Source of the DNA: Anticarsia gemmatalis
Lineage: Eukaryota; Arthropoda; Insecta; Lepidoptera; Erebidae
Direction: 5' to 3'
Length of the DNA stretch: 64,000 nucleotides
NCBI RefSeq assembly: GCF_050436995.1
Contig: NC_134747.1
Span: forward strand, 10,175,501-10,239,500
Shown here: positions 12,385 to 25,851 of the stretch, in pieces
How positions within the stretch are numbered: the first letter of the stretch is position 1
Layout: each line of letters starts with the position of its first letter
The notes under the pieces: generated by a model
Told to the model about the DNA's origin: nothing
The model's database searches: none
Seen by the model: only the letters and a program-made list of their open reading frames with translations
Program-made: the position numbers and the translations under genes

Positions 12385-12475
12385 TATAACGCCTTTAACC
12401 CATAGGGGTAGACAGAGACCAAGAACGCCATGTGAAAAGATCCTTACAAATTTCTCTTGCCTCTTTCAAATCATG
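12385..12475 (+). repeat. Dispersed repeat family, fragment 1
   Basis: The fragment starts AACGCCTTTAACCCATAGGG, and its block TAGACAGAGACCAAGAACGC is followed by a CCTTACAAATTTCTCTTGCC block. A diverged match to the second half occurs at 13118-13215. I recall this as a frequent lepidopteran interspersed sequence. It has no coding potential. Confidence 0.5.
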
Positions 12476-13117
12476 AGGTTTGGAAGATTTTTTTCATTAT
12501 GGAATAGTAAAGTTCAATAATTAAAAAGTATATGCCATTAACTTAATATTAGTTCCAATACTAAAACAATATGTACGCTATAATCAATAATGATTGTGTT
12601 AGCGAACAAGCCCATCACTACATTATCGGAACAAAGTTAAAGGTCACTAAAGCGTTGTTCACACCCCAATCCAGTGTCAGCCAGTTATCACCCATCCTTG
12701 TTTATTGTGTTCTTTTAACTGTTTATGTAAACAACTATGTTTTTTCTAACGATTTTTTGAGGTTATAGAGCAGCCATTCGAATAGCACCTAGCCTAGTCC
12801 ATGAAGAGAACCTGTCTAATATAGATGAGTAAGGCAAAGTGCTAAACGGGTGCTCTAGATGGACTACCTCGATTTTTTTAGCAGCTGTAGAAAGGAATTT
12901 ATGATATGAAAACTAAAATAAAGACTCGGAGACAGCTTCTTAACATATCATTTTTTGGTATTGCGTAGGTAGTATAAATATGATTTTGATTTGGCCATTA
13001 TTTCTTATCTGCAAAACAGTTATTCATGTGAAGTGAACCAGAGAACTTTACTGATGTTAAAAGGAAAAACAATTTCAACTGATATTCTATGTACATACCT
13101 ACATACATAAAATCGCG

Positions 13118-13215
13118 TCATTTTCCAATAGAGTTGTAAGCAGACGCCAAAGAACGCGATTTGGTACGTTCCTTACAAACGTCCCTTGTCTTATTCATAT
13201 CAATACATCTGTATG
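13118..13215 (+). repeat. Dispersed repeat family, fragment 2
   Basis: The blocks AAGCAGACGCCAAAGAACGC and TTCCTTACAAACGTCCCTTG correspond, with mismatches, to those at 12410-12465, in the same order and orientation. This copy lacks the recognisable 5' part. Confidence 0.45.
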
Positions 13216-14930
13216 CACTTGGTTTATAATTGTCAATGATAACATAATACAAAACCATGCTACTGCAATCTGCGTTTAAAAGGTTTGAAGATCTAAGCGT
13301 TTTATTCTTGGTTGTCTATTTTCCTTCTTAAATCCCTTTCTCGGTGTCCTTAAGTCAAGTTTCGTTTTGTACGTAACGGCGCGGCGACGTTGAACGGTGA
13401 GATTCAACAGCTGCTCCTCTTATAACAATGTTACATAAAAGTAAATATCAAGTAATCCGTTTATTTCTGAAACGAATCGTTTTCAAATATTCTTAACAAT
13501 TCTATCCCGGGCATATAAATATAAAACAAAATAAACAACTCATTGTTGTAGAAAGCGGCTTAAAATTAAAAAGAATAAATTTAAGAAAATGACAGAAAGT
13601 AGTCAGTCCGTTATTGAGATAGACATATTATAATGGCTGATTACTTTTTGTATTAAAGAGGTTTCGATAAAAGGTCGATTCTTACTATCTATAATTTTTT
13701 TGTACCGAGTCCAGATAATTGTTAATTACATAATTGAAATATGTAGATAACTGTATATTTGGTGTTAAAGAGGAATATATTTTTCGGTAGAAAGTAGTTT
13801 GTATAAATTGTATACACTAGAGTCGAGGCAGGAACATAAAAACGGAAGAATTTACATCATTCTATTCGCGCCGTGTTTGAATACGTAAAATCTTGGCCTC
13901 GTAAACCAACGAACTTGACTTCTTTTGCACATTTTTTGCATACTTAATCATTTGTTTGTGAATGAATATTGAAGCAACAAATTAGTTTTGCTTTCTTTAG
14001 CCCTTGGTTTGTTTAATTCAATTCAATCGTCAATTTAAAATACTCACATAAAATTATTATTTTAATTGGTCGTACTTTTAACTGCCTTATTTAATATGAT
14101 TTAAATAAGGCATCATAAAATGTTATAATATCATATTAAGCTATTATAATATTTACAGAACTTATTTGACTTACGGAAATTATTGCAGTTACACTTAATA
14201 AAATAACTTGATCAGTATACCTATTAAATGAATATCAAAATCCCTATAGATACGTGTTGTAAGAAACAAATTATCACCAATTTAATTGTTTACATTGCGG
14301 ACAATTACTTCGATAATCGTGAGTTCGAGGCCAAAAAATAATTTACATTTACACAACTTTATTGTTCTTTATCGGCATATGCTTAAACTTATCGCCATAC
14401 TTAATTAAGATAGGACTATCTGGTCCATCGAAAAGAGATTACAGGATTACATTCAATTTAAAATAAAAACGTGCGATCATATTTCCGCAAAAGATTTTGC
14501 TTGTTATAACTAACTTGTGTTATATCTCTTAAAAACTGAAAAGAAGTCTGAAACTTTATAATGATTGTAACGACGCCCCACGATTTACAGCCTGAAAAAG
14601 ACTAAAGCCAATATGTATTCGTACGCAGACTCTCTTAAAGCGTTGATTGAAATAGTTGTCAGAAAATGCACAATATCATAGCACGTGTTCATAATAAAAT
14701 GTAGATCATGTACTATAGTTTATAATACTCCATTATATGGCTGTACTATATATCATTGATATGTTTTATATACAATGATATCGCGAGTAACTGCGGATTA
14801 CAGGTTTATCGTACAAATTTACCGTTTTATTTATAAACATGGCTAGACTGAGATTAACTTTATACCGGATAATAAGCATGGATTAGCTAAATTTAGCATT
14901 AATAAACAAGTATACGCATTTTTTCTAGAG

Positions 14931-14946
14931 TTCGTTCGTTCGTTCG
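14931..14946. repeat. GTTC microsatellite
   Basis: Four to five GTTC units in a row lie directly at the left end of the dispersed repeat that starts at about 14946. Such a tract next to an insertion may be the element's own terminal microsatellite. Confidence 0.7.
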
Positions 14947-15186
14947 TCGTATGGTTAGTGGTCAACCTGGTGTCAAAGTTGTTCAAGCCGCCCGAGAGGC
15001 CTTTGACATGGCTTAACGACTGTTATCTTAGTGACAACAGCCAGGACCGACTTTTTACGTGCCCTCCGAAGCACGGAGACGCCCAGCTCAAATACCACTA
15101 TGCGGTCACCCATCTATGGAATGACCGCGCCAGGGGTTGCTTAACACACAGATCGTTTACCGACCGGTGAGCGCAACTGGCTATGG
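14946..15186 (+). repeat. Dispersed repeat, copy 2
   Basis: This is the better preserved copy of the family also seen, inverted, at 9285-9496. Markers in order are GTCAACCTGGTGTCAAAGTT, GTGCCCTCCGAAGCACGGAG, TATGCGGTCACCCATCTATG and GACCGGTGAGCGCAACTGGC. The 70-codon open frame through it carries no protein motif that I recognise and follows the repeat. Confidence 0.7.
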
Positions 15187-15549
15187 GCGCCTCAAACTTT
15201 TTTATTTAATTTCTAGAGTTAACAGTGCAATAAATTAGTGAGTTGGCGCTTTGACCGTTTTAATCTTAACATATTGAAAAAATAGTTTACAAACTGATAT
15301 ATACTTGTTTAACAAAATATTTGATAATAAATGAGCGAAAATTGATAATTGTTTATTATATCAGAGGGGCACTCATGGCCAGATGCACTCAGTGATCCAT
15401 ATAAAATGTTCGATGAACTTGGACGATCATTTAGGACAAGTAATCGGTTGAAATGTTGAATAAGTAATATAAGTTTGTTGCTATATAAACTGTTGTTTTA
15501 CATTATAAAGAAAATACATAAGTACATATCACGCCTGTTATACCTAAAG

Positions 15550-15775
15550 GGCCAGGTAGAGGTGTATTAACTACATTACTTCGCCATTAACAATGTTTGT
15601 TCCCCCTGTAATAGGGAGCCTATTACCATATAACGGGCACGTTACCAAACTCCGGACTACTATTGAGAATAAATTTGAAAAACACTTACAGCAGTTTGTC
15701 TGAGCAGGGATTGAGCCCGGGACTTCGTGGTCCGCAGTCGGATACACTACCGATGCTACAGACAAATAATGTGCT
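15550..15775 (-). mobile_element. tRNA-like SINE copy
   Basis: On the minus strand the sequence reads GTCTGTAGCATCGGTAGTGT, a tRNA-like head, followed by a B-box-like GGCTCAATCCC about 40 nt later. A tRNA-unrelated body then runs to about 15550. The B box departs from consensus (GGTTCAANNCC) and no clean acceptor-stem pairing is visible, so this is a SINE relic and not a tRNA gene. Confidence 0.55.
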
Positions 15776-18700
15776 AATTTTGTCAATAAAATTATGAAAC
15801 TATTTCCATAACTCTACCTTGTCGTTTGTGTTGATTGTATCCGCAAGGTTTGTACGATAGTAGTCAGCTGTGCGGATGAATGAAATGAGTCATCATGGTG
15901 CCCGTAAACAATGTGCTTGTATTACATCAAACTATAACCGTCCGAAACATCGTCACGTACGTTATTTACTTTGTTCCACAAACGTTTACTCCTAAAACAA
16001 GATATTGTACTAAGAAAATATATTCGTGATCTGCGTTGTGAATATTATACGATTCTCCAGGCGTTTCTTTAATATCGTAAAGATTTATTTCCACTAAATC
16101 ACATTAAAAAGTTATCGTTTGTGTCAACCGTTCTTATTTATGTTATTTAAAAAAAACTACAAACGTCATCTTGAGTAGTTATTATATTTTGGTTTAAGAT
16201 TTTACGGTCAAGATCGACTGATTTTAATTTTAATACTATTCCTTAAGTACGTAGAAGAACAATAGTACGTCATTATGTCAAACTAGTACCATAAACTAGA
16301 ACACCCGTAATAACATCAATGACCTTATTGTGTGCAATTAACAGGTAAATGTCTATACCTACTGTATTAATGAGCTATACACAACAAAGAATAGAACAAT
16401 CGTGTTTGGAATGGATCTGGTGCATTATTAATGCATTTCGGTTCAGTCTGAATCAATAATTAGATAAGAACACATAGCAATTCAATATGTATTTGACCTC
16501 ACGTGTTCAACATAAACATTTAACCACTCGTTATTAAATGTACTAATGTAACGATAAACTATCGAAAATTAAATTATATTGACATTACTTATTTGTTCAC
16601 ACACATGTTCGAACCACAGACACAAAAGTAATAAAGAAAAACTGAGGGCAATGCCACCAAAATGTCTTTGTAAAAAAAGAAAATGCATGTCAGAATGCGC
16701 GCCAAAAATAACACTTGGCGCACGTGCTTCTATGTTTTCATGGTCTGTAGATAAATAAAATAAAATGTACGATGACTACTCGGAAAACTGCAACGTTCCA
16801 AGTGCACAATAAATGCGTTGTAAAATAGATGCACTTGTTTATATTTAATTCAAAATACATGATTGAATTTAGTAACGAAACACAAAAATATATAAACACT
16901 CACCTACCTATTATGAATAAAACTTCTATTATATCAGGTCAACAAAAACCACCAACTCAGTATTCAACAAAAATTAAATGTTTTTAAGTGAACTCCGCAC
17001 CGAAAGAAATAAATGGAATCGTAATGTGTATCGAGTGTGCGGGCGTGTAATCGCGCGCGCTCCCGCTCTCTGACTGAAAATGTGAGCAGATATAAACGAG
17101 GAAACACCACCCGAACGATTGATAAAATATTATCAAAATCATCACCTATCTAATATCACTTTCTGCATTATTTTGTGTGTTTTGAGATGTATATGTAAAA
17201 TTACACAATTATTGTTTGTACGTCTTTGTCACACACCATGCCGGACACTTCTTTGTTTATCTTTTGTGCGCAATAAATTGATGGCTTATGGATGAATGCA
17301 GTTAATTGCTAACAAGCTTGTTTTTATTAATTATTTATAATATAAACAAGAATTATGCATTTGTAACTTTATTTAGTAGTTTATAATTCTATGCCTGACT
17401 TTGTCTGAAAATATCTTGAACTCGAGTTCGTTAGCGACAGAAAAAACGTAGAGCAAAATAAATATTTTAACACGAAATAAAATCTTGGTTGCATTTTACA
17501 TGACCTCTAGAGAACAAAAACAGTCGAAAATGTGAATATGTATTTTTTTTCCCGCTCGTTAGCCTACTCAACCAAAGATTAAGTTCGAAAAGAAATGCTT
17601 GGCGACACATAAATCTCGACTAAAAATAACTTTAAATACGATTTTATGTGAAAACTGCGATCATGTCGTTCGCGCGTGGTGTCCGTAGTTTGAACGAAAA
17701 TATCGACAGCTTCAAAATTCTCTCTCTGTTTTGAAAACAACGGCAAAAGAAAAGTCAGCACTGGCCACCTGTTCGTGACAAACTTTATTCTATTTTTATT
17801 ATCGAGGGTTATGGATGGAAGAATTAAAAGCTTTCACTTGGCTGGACCAGGAGTCGTGACCAACGAAATCTAGAAAATCTAGTTAATTCTGGTCTCTATC
17901 TACAATAAGATTATAAAGTTGAAGATTATCAGATATAAGTGTATCCTTCAACATCAAAGAGCCGACGTTACTGGGTCAGATAAAATTATCTCAGAGATTT
18001 CCTATAGGGCTATAACATATTGATGAGGTGACATTTTTACCGTCGTAAGGTAAATTTTCCGCGATATCACGTGCGAGTAACAGCTGTTTTATAACGAGCG
18101 GTAAGTCATATAGCCAATGATTACAGTTTTATGTTCATAGTTGGTTTGCGGGCAAAGAGAGAACACTTTATTAATCCATTTAAGAATTCATGTGTGGTCC
18201 TGTACATTGAACTTAAAGGACTTGAGATTTTTTGTGACTAAACACTGATATTTTAAAGTATAATTCTTGTTCATCGTTTAAAATAACCAACACCTTTATC
18301 ACGAAAATGTCAACGCGCAATTCCTGTTTCTTTTTTATGGACTTTCCGGGAAATGCATTACGTTAATTGAAATGAGTTCGCCTAAACACATTGTTTCAAG
18401 CTTTATTCTTCGAAATTGCCGGAGAATCAGCTATTTATTACTAGCCAATATTAGCCAGATTAAAAAAGAATAGTAGGTCTACTTTTTGGAATTATTTATC
18501 GGAATAATTGTTACTTCATTTGCAAGTACTCAGTTGCTTTGTCAGAAGTTCATATTACTCAGAACGCAGAAGGGTCGGTATGCTTTTGCAATAAGCGATT
18601 ACAATATTAAATTGAATCATCAACAGTGTTGACTAATTACGGTCACATTACAGTGACAAATATTTTAAAGATGTAAGAAAGAAATAAAGGACGTCCTTAG

Positions 18701-21700
18701 TTTCATTTTGATTTCCTACTATGGTACTTAATGTCTGACGGTCAGTTTCTTTATCAAAATTAACAGAAGTATAGTGGTGAAAAAAATTTGATTGTAAGTT
18801 TTACTTATGATGAAGAAACCTGTCGTAAGTATGCAGTGAAACTGATGACTGATGTATGATGTTGTATAACTACAATATACTATGTATAAGTGTATAAATT
18901 GTACAAGCAACATGGCTTTGTACGGCATGCGTACAATATTGGTATGTTCGTAACATACACGTGGTGCGATCGCTTTACGCTGACCAAGTTTACATTACAT
19001 AAGTGACTTTGTTATAATTGTTAAACATCAATACATTGAAGTACACCAGTGTAATCATTAGGGCAGTGATATTGATTTATCATCCATATTGATTTATCGT
19101 AAAGGTGTAATGAAAATCCATTATAGTAATTCCCTAGAGTCTACAGTCGGTAGTAGCACGCAGTGAAGCACAAAATAAACTATACTCTTCAGCATTTGTA
19201 TATGTTAAGTGGATAAAAATATTCAAACGTTGTAGCACATTTATAATACGTTTAAAGATTATGTACGTAAGTACTTTATAAGAAAAGCCGCCGTCGAGGC
19301 TGTACGTCGAATACCTATGAGTAAATGTTATGCGAATATTATATTTGTTAAAAAGATCACGAAAGGCTCTCATCAATTTCCGTTACGTGGATATAGGACT
19401 AACTCGGTTTAATCTGGGTTATCTCCGGCATCACTGAGCGCCGGTATTGGGATCATATTAAAGGTATTAATTCTTTCCAGCCTCTTTAAAACAATCGCAC
19501 CGTATGTTACGTAATATACCTGTGATATTGATATATTGGCAATTTGCTCTGGAATGGTGGTAATTAGATTTTCTGAGCCATTATGTAACAATGTAGAGTG
19601 CAATTTGCTCGGGTGAGTTCATTCATTGCTTCGATTGAGTATGCCCTCATTCTTATGCCGTTTGCCGATCGGATTGGTGGCATATCAGCCGGAGGTCAAC
19701 CAGTTAGTACACACTTCTCGCGAGGCCAACGATGTTCTTCGTGAAAATAATTCAGTGCCAACAAACCCTATTCGCGTGTAAACAGTATCGTGTCTCTAGC
19801 TATAGCAGTAAAATCTCAGGATGACGATAAATATTTCTGAGCGACCGCGACCGATAGAAACATAAAAGCTGATGTCTCATAAGTATTTATATGCGCAATG
19901 CGCTCGTACCAATTTAGTGCAAACAATACTATGTAGCATAAAATCTAATCGCTTTCTTGGGAGATTTAAATAAAATCCCGAGGTCGGAATGGAATAAAAA
20001 CAGACGGTTTTTATCAGTCAGCACAAGTAAGGGACGGAAATGGATCAGTGTGACGTTCGCAGGCAATCAATCTGCATATATACTAGTACGTACAGCGAAG
20101 TATGTATTTGATGGCTCACTCAGACCATTAATTGGCGATATAGCGGACGGAAAATATTTAAACCGTTTCTTTTGCGACGATGATGCATACTGTGTTGGAT
20201 GTATCCTTTGGTAAGATAGACAAAGAAAGATGCACCGACAAAATGAAATAGGTATTAAATTTATCATAATACATGCATCGGATGTTCGCAAAGTAATATG
20301 TGGGCAAAGGTCGACCGCCTCGCGCATATTGTAGCTACTATATTTACATCAGTTTTACTTTACACTTCGAATAAAGTCTTTCCTTTGTTTCGAAATTCTT
20401 TATTCTCGTATACTTTCGTCTATGTACATTTCTCTTTTACGTGTGCATTTGGTAACATTCCAGATTTAGGTGCTGTTCCTCGTTGCAAAGTTATTGAAGC
20501 GGTTCCAATTTTCTCTCGGTGACGTTTCTTTTTTTACAGTGTTTCCCACGTGTTTTGATGCATCAAACGGCGCGCATATAACTGCAAGTATATTTGGATC
20601 AAAGATTAATGGCTAAAGGTACATTGACCGAGTGTTTTGTTAGCTCGAGGATTTTTGCTTCACTATATTTTTTGCAGGAATGCCAAAACATTGTGGTAAC
20701 GTGTAAAACATTCTGAATTCACATTATAGTTGAATTGGCGGAAAAGATGCTGTAAATCAGACGTGTGACGTAGTTAGTACTAATGTGTAGCAAGAGTGAC
20801 TACATTTGTCGTAAATGTAAGCATACTGATTGAGATACTTTTTTATCTTTTTGGATCTTACTATAATAAAACAATAAAAGACGAGAACCACTTTCAGTTA
20901 GTTTTTCTAACAGTTTATTTATTGTGATTCGCTGAAACAAATAATAATTTATGAAACATCTGTATTCCTGCCCTAATTTCTCGTGGTGACCGGTTACGGT
21001 TTATTTAGGCTACGGTAACCATGTCAGTGTCAACAACGACAAACAAAAGTTCCTTCGTGAAATGAGAGCGTGAAATATTCTTATCAAAATAATGTTATTA
21101 CCTTTATATAAACATAATTTTTGAAGCACGGAACACTTGTTATTTTCATATTAAAAGCTAGTTTCACGGGTTATGGATAAGTATTACATAAGCTATCTTA
21201 TAGATAAAGTTACAGCAAATGAATGAAACTCTCTCATTTTCCAACTTAATAAACTAACAAATCGTTTAGAAATGGTAATTTGATAAACTGTTATTTTCGT
21301 CCAAAGAAATTGTTTTATTGACGCGGTGGGCTTAATGAAATAGAGAGGCGTAAAAATCGGGGGATAAACACATCGCTCATCGCTACAATATTCGCACAAT
21401 TGATTTGCACCCGTTGAAACAGCGTCTCAATTTCATAGGGCTGTCGAGACGAGCTTTGGTTGGGTAAATTTACCTGAATAGATGTGTTAGGAAAGATAGT
21501 TTAACTTAGACGAAGTGTTTACGATAAAGGGCTTTAAGTAAGTATGTTGTTGTATTTTTCAAATGCCAACTACGTCACGGGTAATTGCAGAAAAGTAATC
21601 ATGATCATCATTACGAATGGCGTTACTCCCGCATGGATCATACTTGTGTATTTAAGTTACCAGCCGCTTCTGTCTTTCAAGTAGAAAAGTTACTTAAGAT

Positions 21701-24700
21701 TATTGAAACATTTATTTTTTACATTAAATTACGAAAATTTTATGGAATGTATGTATAAGGTTGTAATCGAATATAAGTAAGACAATAAATACTTTTCAGA
21801 TGAAAGTTTATCCTCAACTTGTGTCGAAAAGAAAATAAACATATTTCCTCGAGGAACCGTTAGTGCGATGATTTCTCTACAAACTTCCGATACTACAGTT
21901 CTCTGTACGCCCAACAAAGTAATAAATCGCTTTACCAATAAAAAATGGGTGTGTGAAACCTTCTGTCCGAGACTATGGGTAAAGATTTGTGATACCTTTA
22001 AGATTTATAGTGTGTAACGTATGAAGAATACAGGAATGAGTTTGTGTGTCGATATTTATGAACTGTTATTATCGTTCAGTAAAATCGATGCTGATTACAT
22101 GTTGTATGAATTAACGTGTTTTAGAAATAAATATTCTCAATAAAACGTTTTTTTCTATCGCCCAGTGACCTGGTACTACTATCCTTCTGCACGTTGTGTG
22201 ACGTGGCTCTCTATTTATGCGTCAAGAATATTTTGTTATAAAAGGGGTGTCTGAGGAAATGGAAATCATAATCACTGTCATAAATATAATTTGAGAAATT
22301 GGTACAAGCCTCAGGCTTTTTCTTAAACCCGTCTTCAAACATTTTCTTATTCTGTAAAGTAGAGCACAATTAAGGAAAAAGTTTAATTTTATAAGGCCTC
22401 ACGTTGTTGTATTCCGTACAGCCCTTGCACACAGACGCAGCCCGGCAAGTAACGCGATTATAAGCGGGTGATTGGGCCTCACTCGCTACGCTACAACTGC
22501 TACTACAACTCTACTTAATAGACTAGAACTTGTAGTAACAATACTGGCAAAACAAATAGGTATAGAACTAGTCAGTATTATGTAATTAGGAACGGTTTCT
22601 GTAGTTGACAGGTTTATTTACAAAGTCTTTTAGCTATCTTGGTTAACCTTGCGTAAGGAACGGAATATAAATGACTTTAACTGTAGGTCTAGTTATAAAA
22701 TAGAGCGAAAGGCTTATTCATTTTTGATTTCAAGAAAGTTAGAAAGTCAAAAGTACGAATCTGCGATACCCTTTTCAGCTACAGTTTTAACACGGTTGAC
22801 CTGTTGTTCAATGAATAACTTACTGTTTATCCAGCAGAGAAAGAAATTATTTATTCACAAATATTCAATAAAAAATTGATATGAGGTCACCTTTTGCGAT
22901 GACGCGGGCAAGACGGCTTTACTTGTAAAGAATGTTTGACCTATTTAAGCGAAGAAGCAGCAAAACTTAATTTAATATTGATGTTTCTTTAATATTAGCA
23001 TATTTTTCTTAAGGTATAAAATAAGGCGAATGGCGGCACGTGTCGGCCGCGACCGTGGAGCGTGCTGCACTTGAATTATTCAAAGGCTTCTTACTACTAG
23101 AAGGCTACTACGGGCCGTGTCGCTTTATTGCACACTGCCGCCTTAAATTTCCGCATTTACTTCGTAACTTTTAATCATTATTTCCATTATCCTTTACCTC
23201 TTACGTCAGTTCTTTATTAAGGCAAATAAATAAACTCTATTATAGACTCTTAAGAGAAATAAAGTTTGACATAATAAACAATTATCGGGAAATTCTAGCC
23301 TCGTGGTAAAAATTTAGTAACACTACGTGATTTTAATTGTTTTCTGATTAATGAAGATGCAACAATGACGTAAAAAGTAATAGGATGGCCTCAAAAACTA
23401 CTGTTCTTTATCTTATCAATTGTCTTTTTATTGAAATTGCAAATGGGATTCTTTTGATCGGAATATGAGATAAATTATGAGTATTTTCAAGGCAGCTTAA
23501 ATATATGGTTCTGTAGAAATAATAGGTAAGTGCATTCCTAATATAAAATTATAAAATAAGTTTAGTTTTGCCAACACAACGTTGAACAGGCATAACAAAA
23601 TTTAACTTTAACTTGAAAAATCCGCACAAAAATAGAACCGCTAATTAAATTACTTTAGGGTTTAAAAAATGTAAAAGGAGTGATTTTATGGCCGGCCCAT
23701 TTATTTAAAAGTAGTTTATGTACCGATCTTTAAAACTTATATCAATCAATCACATGTTGTTGCGATCGTTATCGGATGTCAATTTAGATAGTAGCAGATA
23801 TATTTCCGAGCATGGGTAGTGCACACGATGATAAATAATAGTGAATAAGTCGCGTTAAAGTCACTCAAATTGTCACCATCAATATTTACAACAAACAGTA
23901 TCAGTTTTCGCTTCAAGTACCTACTAAGATTATTGCACGTATTAAATATACCTAAAGTTTTACATAATACATCAATAAAGTATTTATGAACACGTGCACG
24001 TTTTATCTCCAGCTTAATCTATATGAAAGCAAGGGATGTCAAAAAGTTTTAATAGTTTGAAGTATTTACGTATATAATAAACTTCTCATACGGTGCATCA
24101 TAATTAAAAGTTTGTGTCAGAAAAATAAAAATAATCTAGCGAGAAACTACGATTCAAACAGGTGTTCTTCTACGTAATTAAAAGAAGTATTTATATGAAT
24201 ATTATTTTTTACCACTTGTGCATGAAATATAATTTAATAATCGTCAGATAAGCAATCTTCGTGTACATACCTAATCGCTTTAAAACAACCGCATACACAC
24301 AATCGATATACACCTTTGTTTTGAATCGGTCGCCCTATTTCTTTTGCCAAAATTCAAGGGTTAGACACATGCTGAGTTAAGTTTTATATCACATCACATA
24401 TTGTTACATTTTAATAAAAAGGTTTACAGTTATCATTTTGCCTGGAGAAGGATTAAAATGTAAATGTTTGTGTCAGTAGGCCGTGTACAGGTTATGATTA
24501 GTGCGTGGAAAGGCCGCGCGCGGCGCTTTCGGCGGCCGGCGATGGGCGACTGAATGCGCGAAGGCGGGCGGCACATGATACAACTTCGACTCGTGCCTTC
24601 ACCTCGCTCAAATAAAACTTTCTGTCTCGTTCCTAAATTATTCCTCCGTCTGGTGTAGCCGAGATGGCGATATGACTACATTACATTACACATTCAATGT

Positions 24701-25700
24701 TTCAGCTTATTTAAACTAGCTCTAGGGATAAATAATACTTTTGTTAATTAGAATAACAATTCATGTTGAGAAAGGAGCGTTAATTAAACACACGATTAAA
24801 TAAAATAGGGTGATTAATTAATTTTATGAAAATGATTAATCATGCTAGAAAATAAGTTACTAACTAATTTGAATACAACTTTAGGTTTAGGAAGATTAAT
24901 TGGCTTAGCTGAGTGGTTTATCCGCAAAATTATAAAACTAATTAATTATTTCCCTTATATGATGAGTTCGCTTTAGAACTACAAACAACACATTTAGCAG
25001 ATAATTGTAATAGGAAAATTTGCTCTTAGTGTTTGTTCAACATTCGTAATATATGTACCGCAAAAAAGGTATACTATACGTATACAGGAAAAAAACTTTA
25101 GTACCTAGCTAGTAGCTAACAAGTACAACACATTTTTCAAAACTTTTAGTTATAAAGCGTAAAACTGTAGCCAGAGAGAAGTTTTAGTTTTACGTTTAAA
25201 GTGAACATAGTTGTCGACGTAGCGCTCGGCTCTACGGCGCTGAACCACAGCTCTACGTTGTCATCAAACGATGGAAGCCGCGAGTTAGTGGGCTTTTACG
25301 TTTTGTCGGCCTTCCCGCCGCACCGCACCGTCGGGATGTTTTCTATTTGTGGTTAAGCCTTAGCTATACTATAAAACGACATTGGACTTTACATTGTTTA
25401 AAAACTTCATGTAAAATAGGTAATTTGAATTTAAAATAAAGTACCTAATGCCTCATTTATCTTATTAGGTATAAGTATGTGACTGATTACGAAAATTATA
25501 ATACTCAACCCTCTACCGCATGGTCCTATATATAGTATTGCACTTTTGATGTCGCATTATTTCTAATCAAAGTATAACGTAACGATAAAATCTATTTTTT
25601 GCAATACAATATATGGGCCCATATACGGTAAAGGGTTAAATATATTGCTCTACTAAATATATAGGTGGTTTAAAGTCGACAGACGCACAGTTGGAAAAAT
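15776..25700. other. Long non-coding stretch with scattered GC-rich islands
   Basis: I find no exon here that I can support. The body is AT-rich and open frames are short and unconserved in appearance. CpG-dense islands stand out at about 17030-17075 and 24500-24580, with smaller ones near 23035-23065 and 25215-25345. They could be promoters, leader exons or enhancers of either flanking gene. Apart from the copies listed separately I see no clear mobile element here. Confidence 0.4.
24500..24580. promoter_or_regulatory. CpG-dense island, possible promoter or leader exon
   Basis: This 80-bp patch is packed with CG dinucleotides (for example CCGCGCGCGGCGC and GCGCGAAGGCGGGCGG) within DNA that is otherwise about two-thirds A+T. 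It holds no long open frame. It lies about 1.3 kb upstream of the plus-strand protease and about 21.8 kb upstream of the minus-strand MCT-like ATG, so it could be a distant leader exon of the latter. Function is not shown by the sequence. Confidence 0.3.
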
Positions 25701-25707
25701 CTCGAGC

Positions 25708-25715
25708 TATAAAAA
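25708..25715 (+). promoter_or_regulatory. TATA box of the serine protease gene
   Basis: TATAAAAA sits 137 bp upstream of the protease start codon. This spacing would put transcription start near 25738 and leave a leader of roughly 110 nt. It is the best TATA match close to the gene; no strong initiator sequence stands out at the expected place. Confidence 0.5.
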
Positions 25716-25851
25716 GCAATAAAGTTACTTAATTATACAAGCACAAGCACGAAACTTACTGCGCAATAAAATTTTAATTATCAACGACTTTCATGAACAC
25801 CGGTAATAGTAAATAAGCAGTATTAATTCATTGAGCGAGGATTAATTTGAA

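Noticed and set aside
19957..20327. Overlapping frames of 85 and 86 codons on opposite strands
   Set aside because: No recognised motif, no convincing splice sites, and both strands are open in the same place, as happens by chance.
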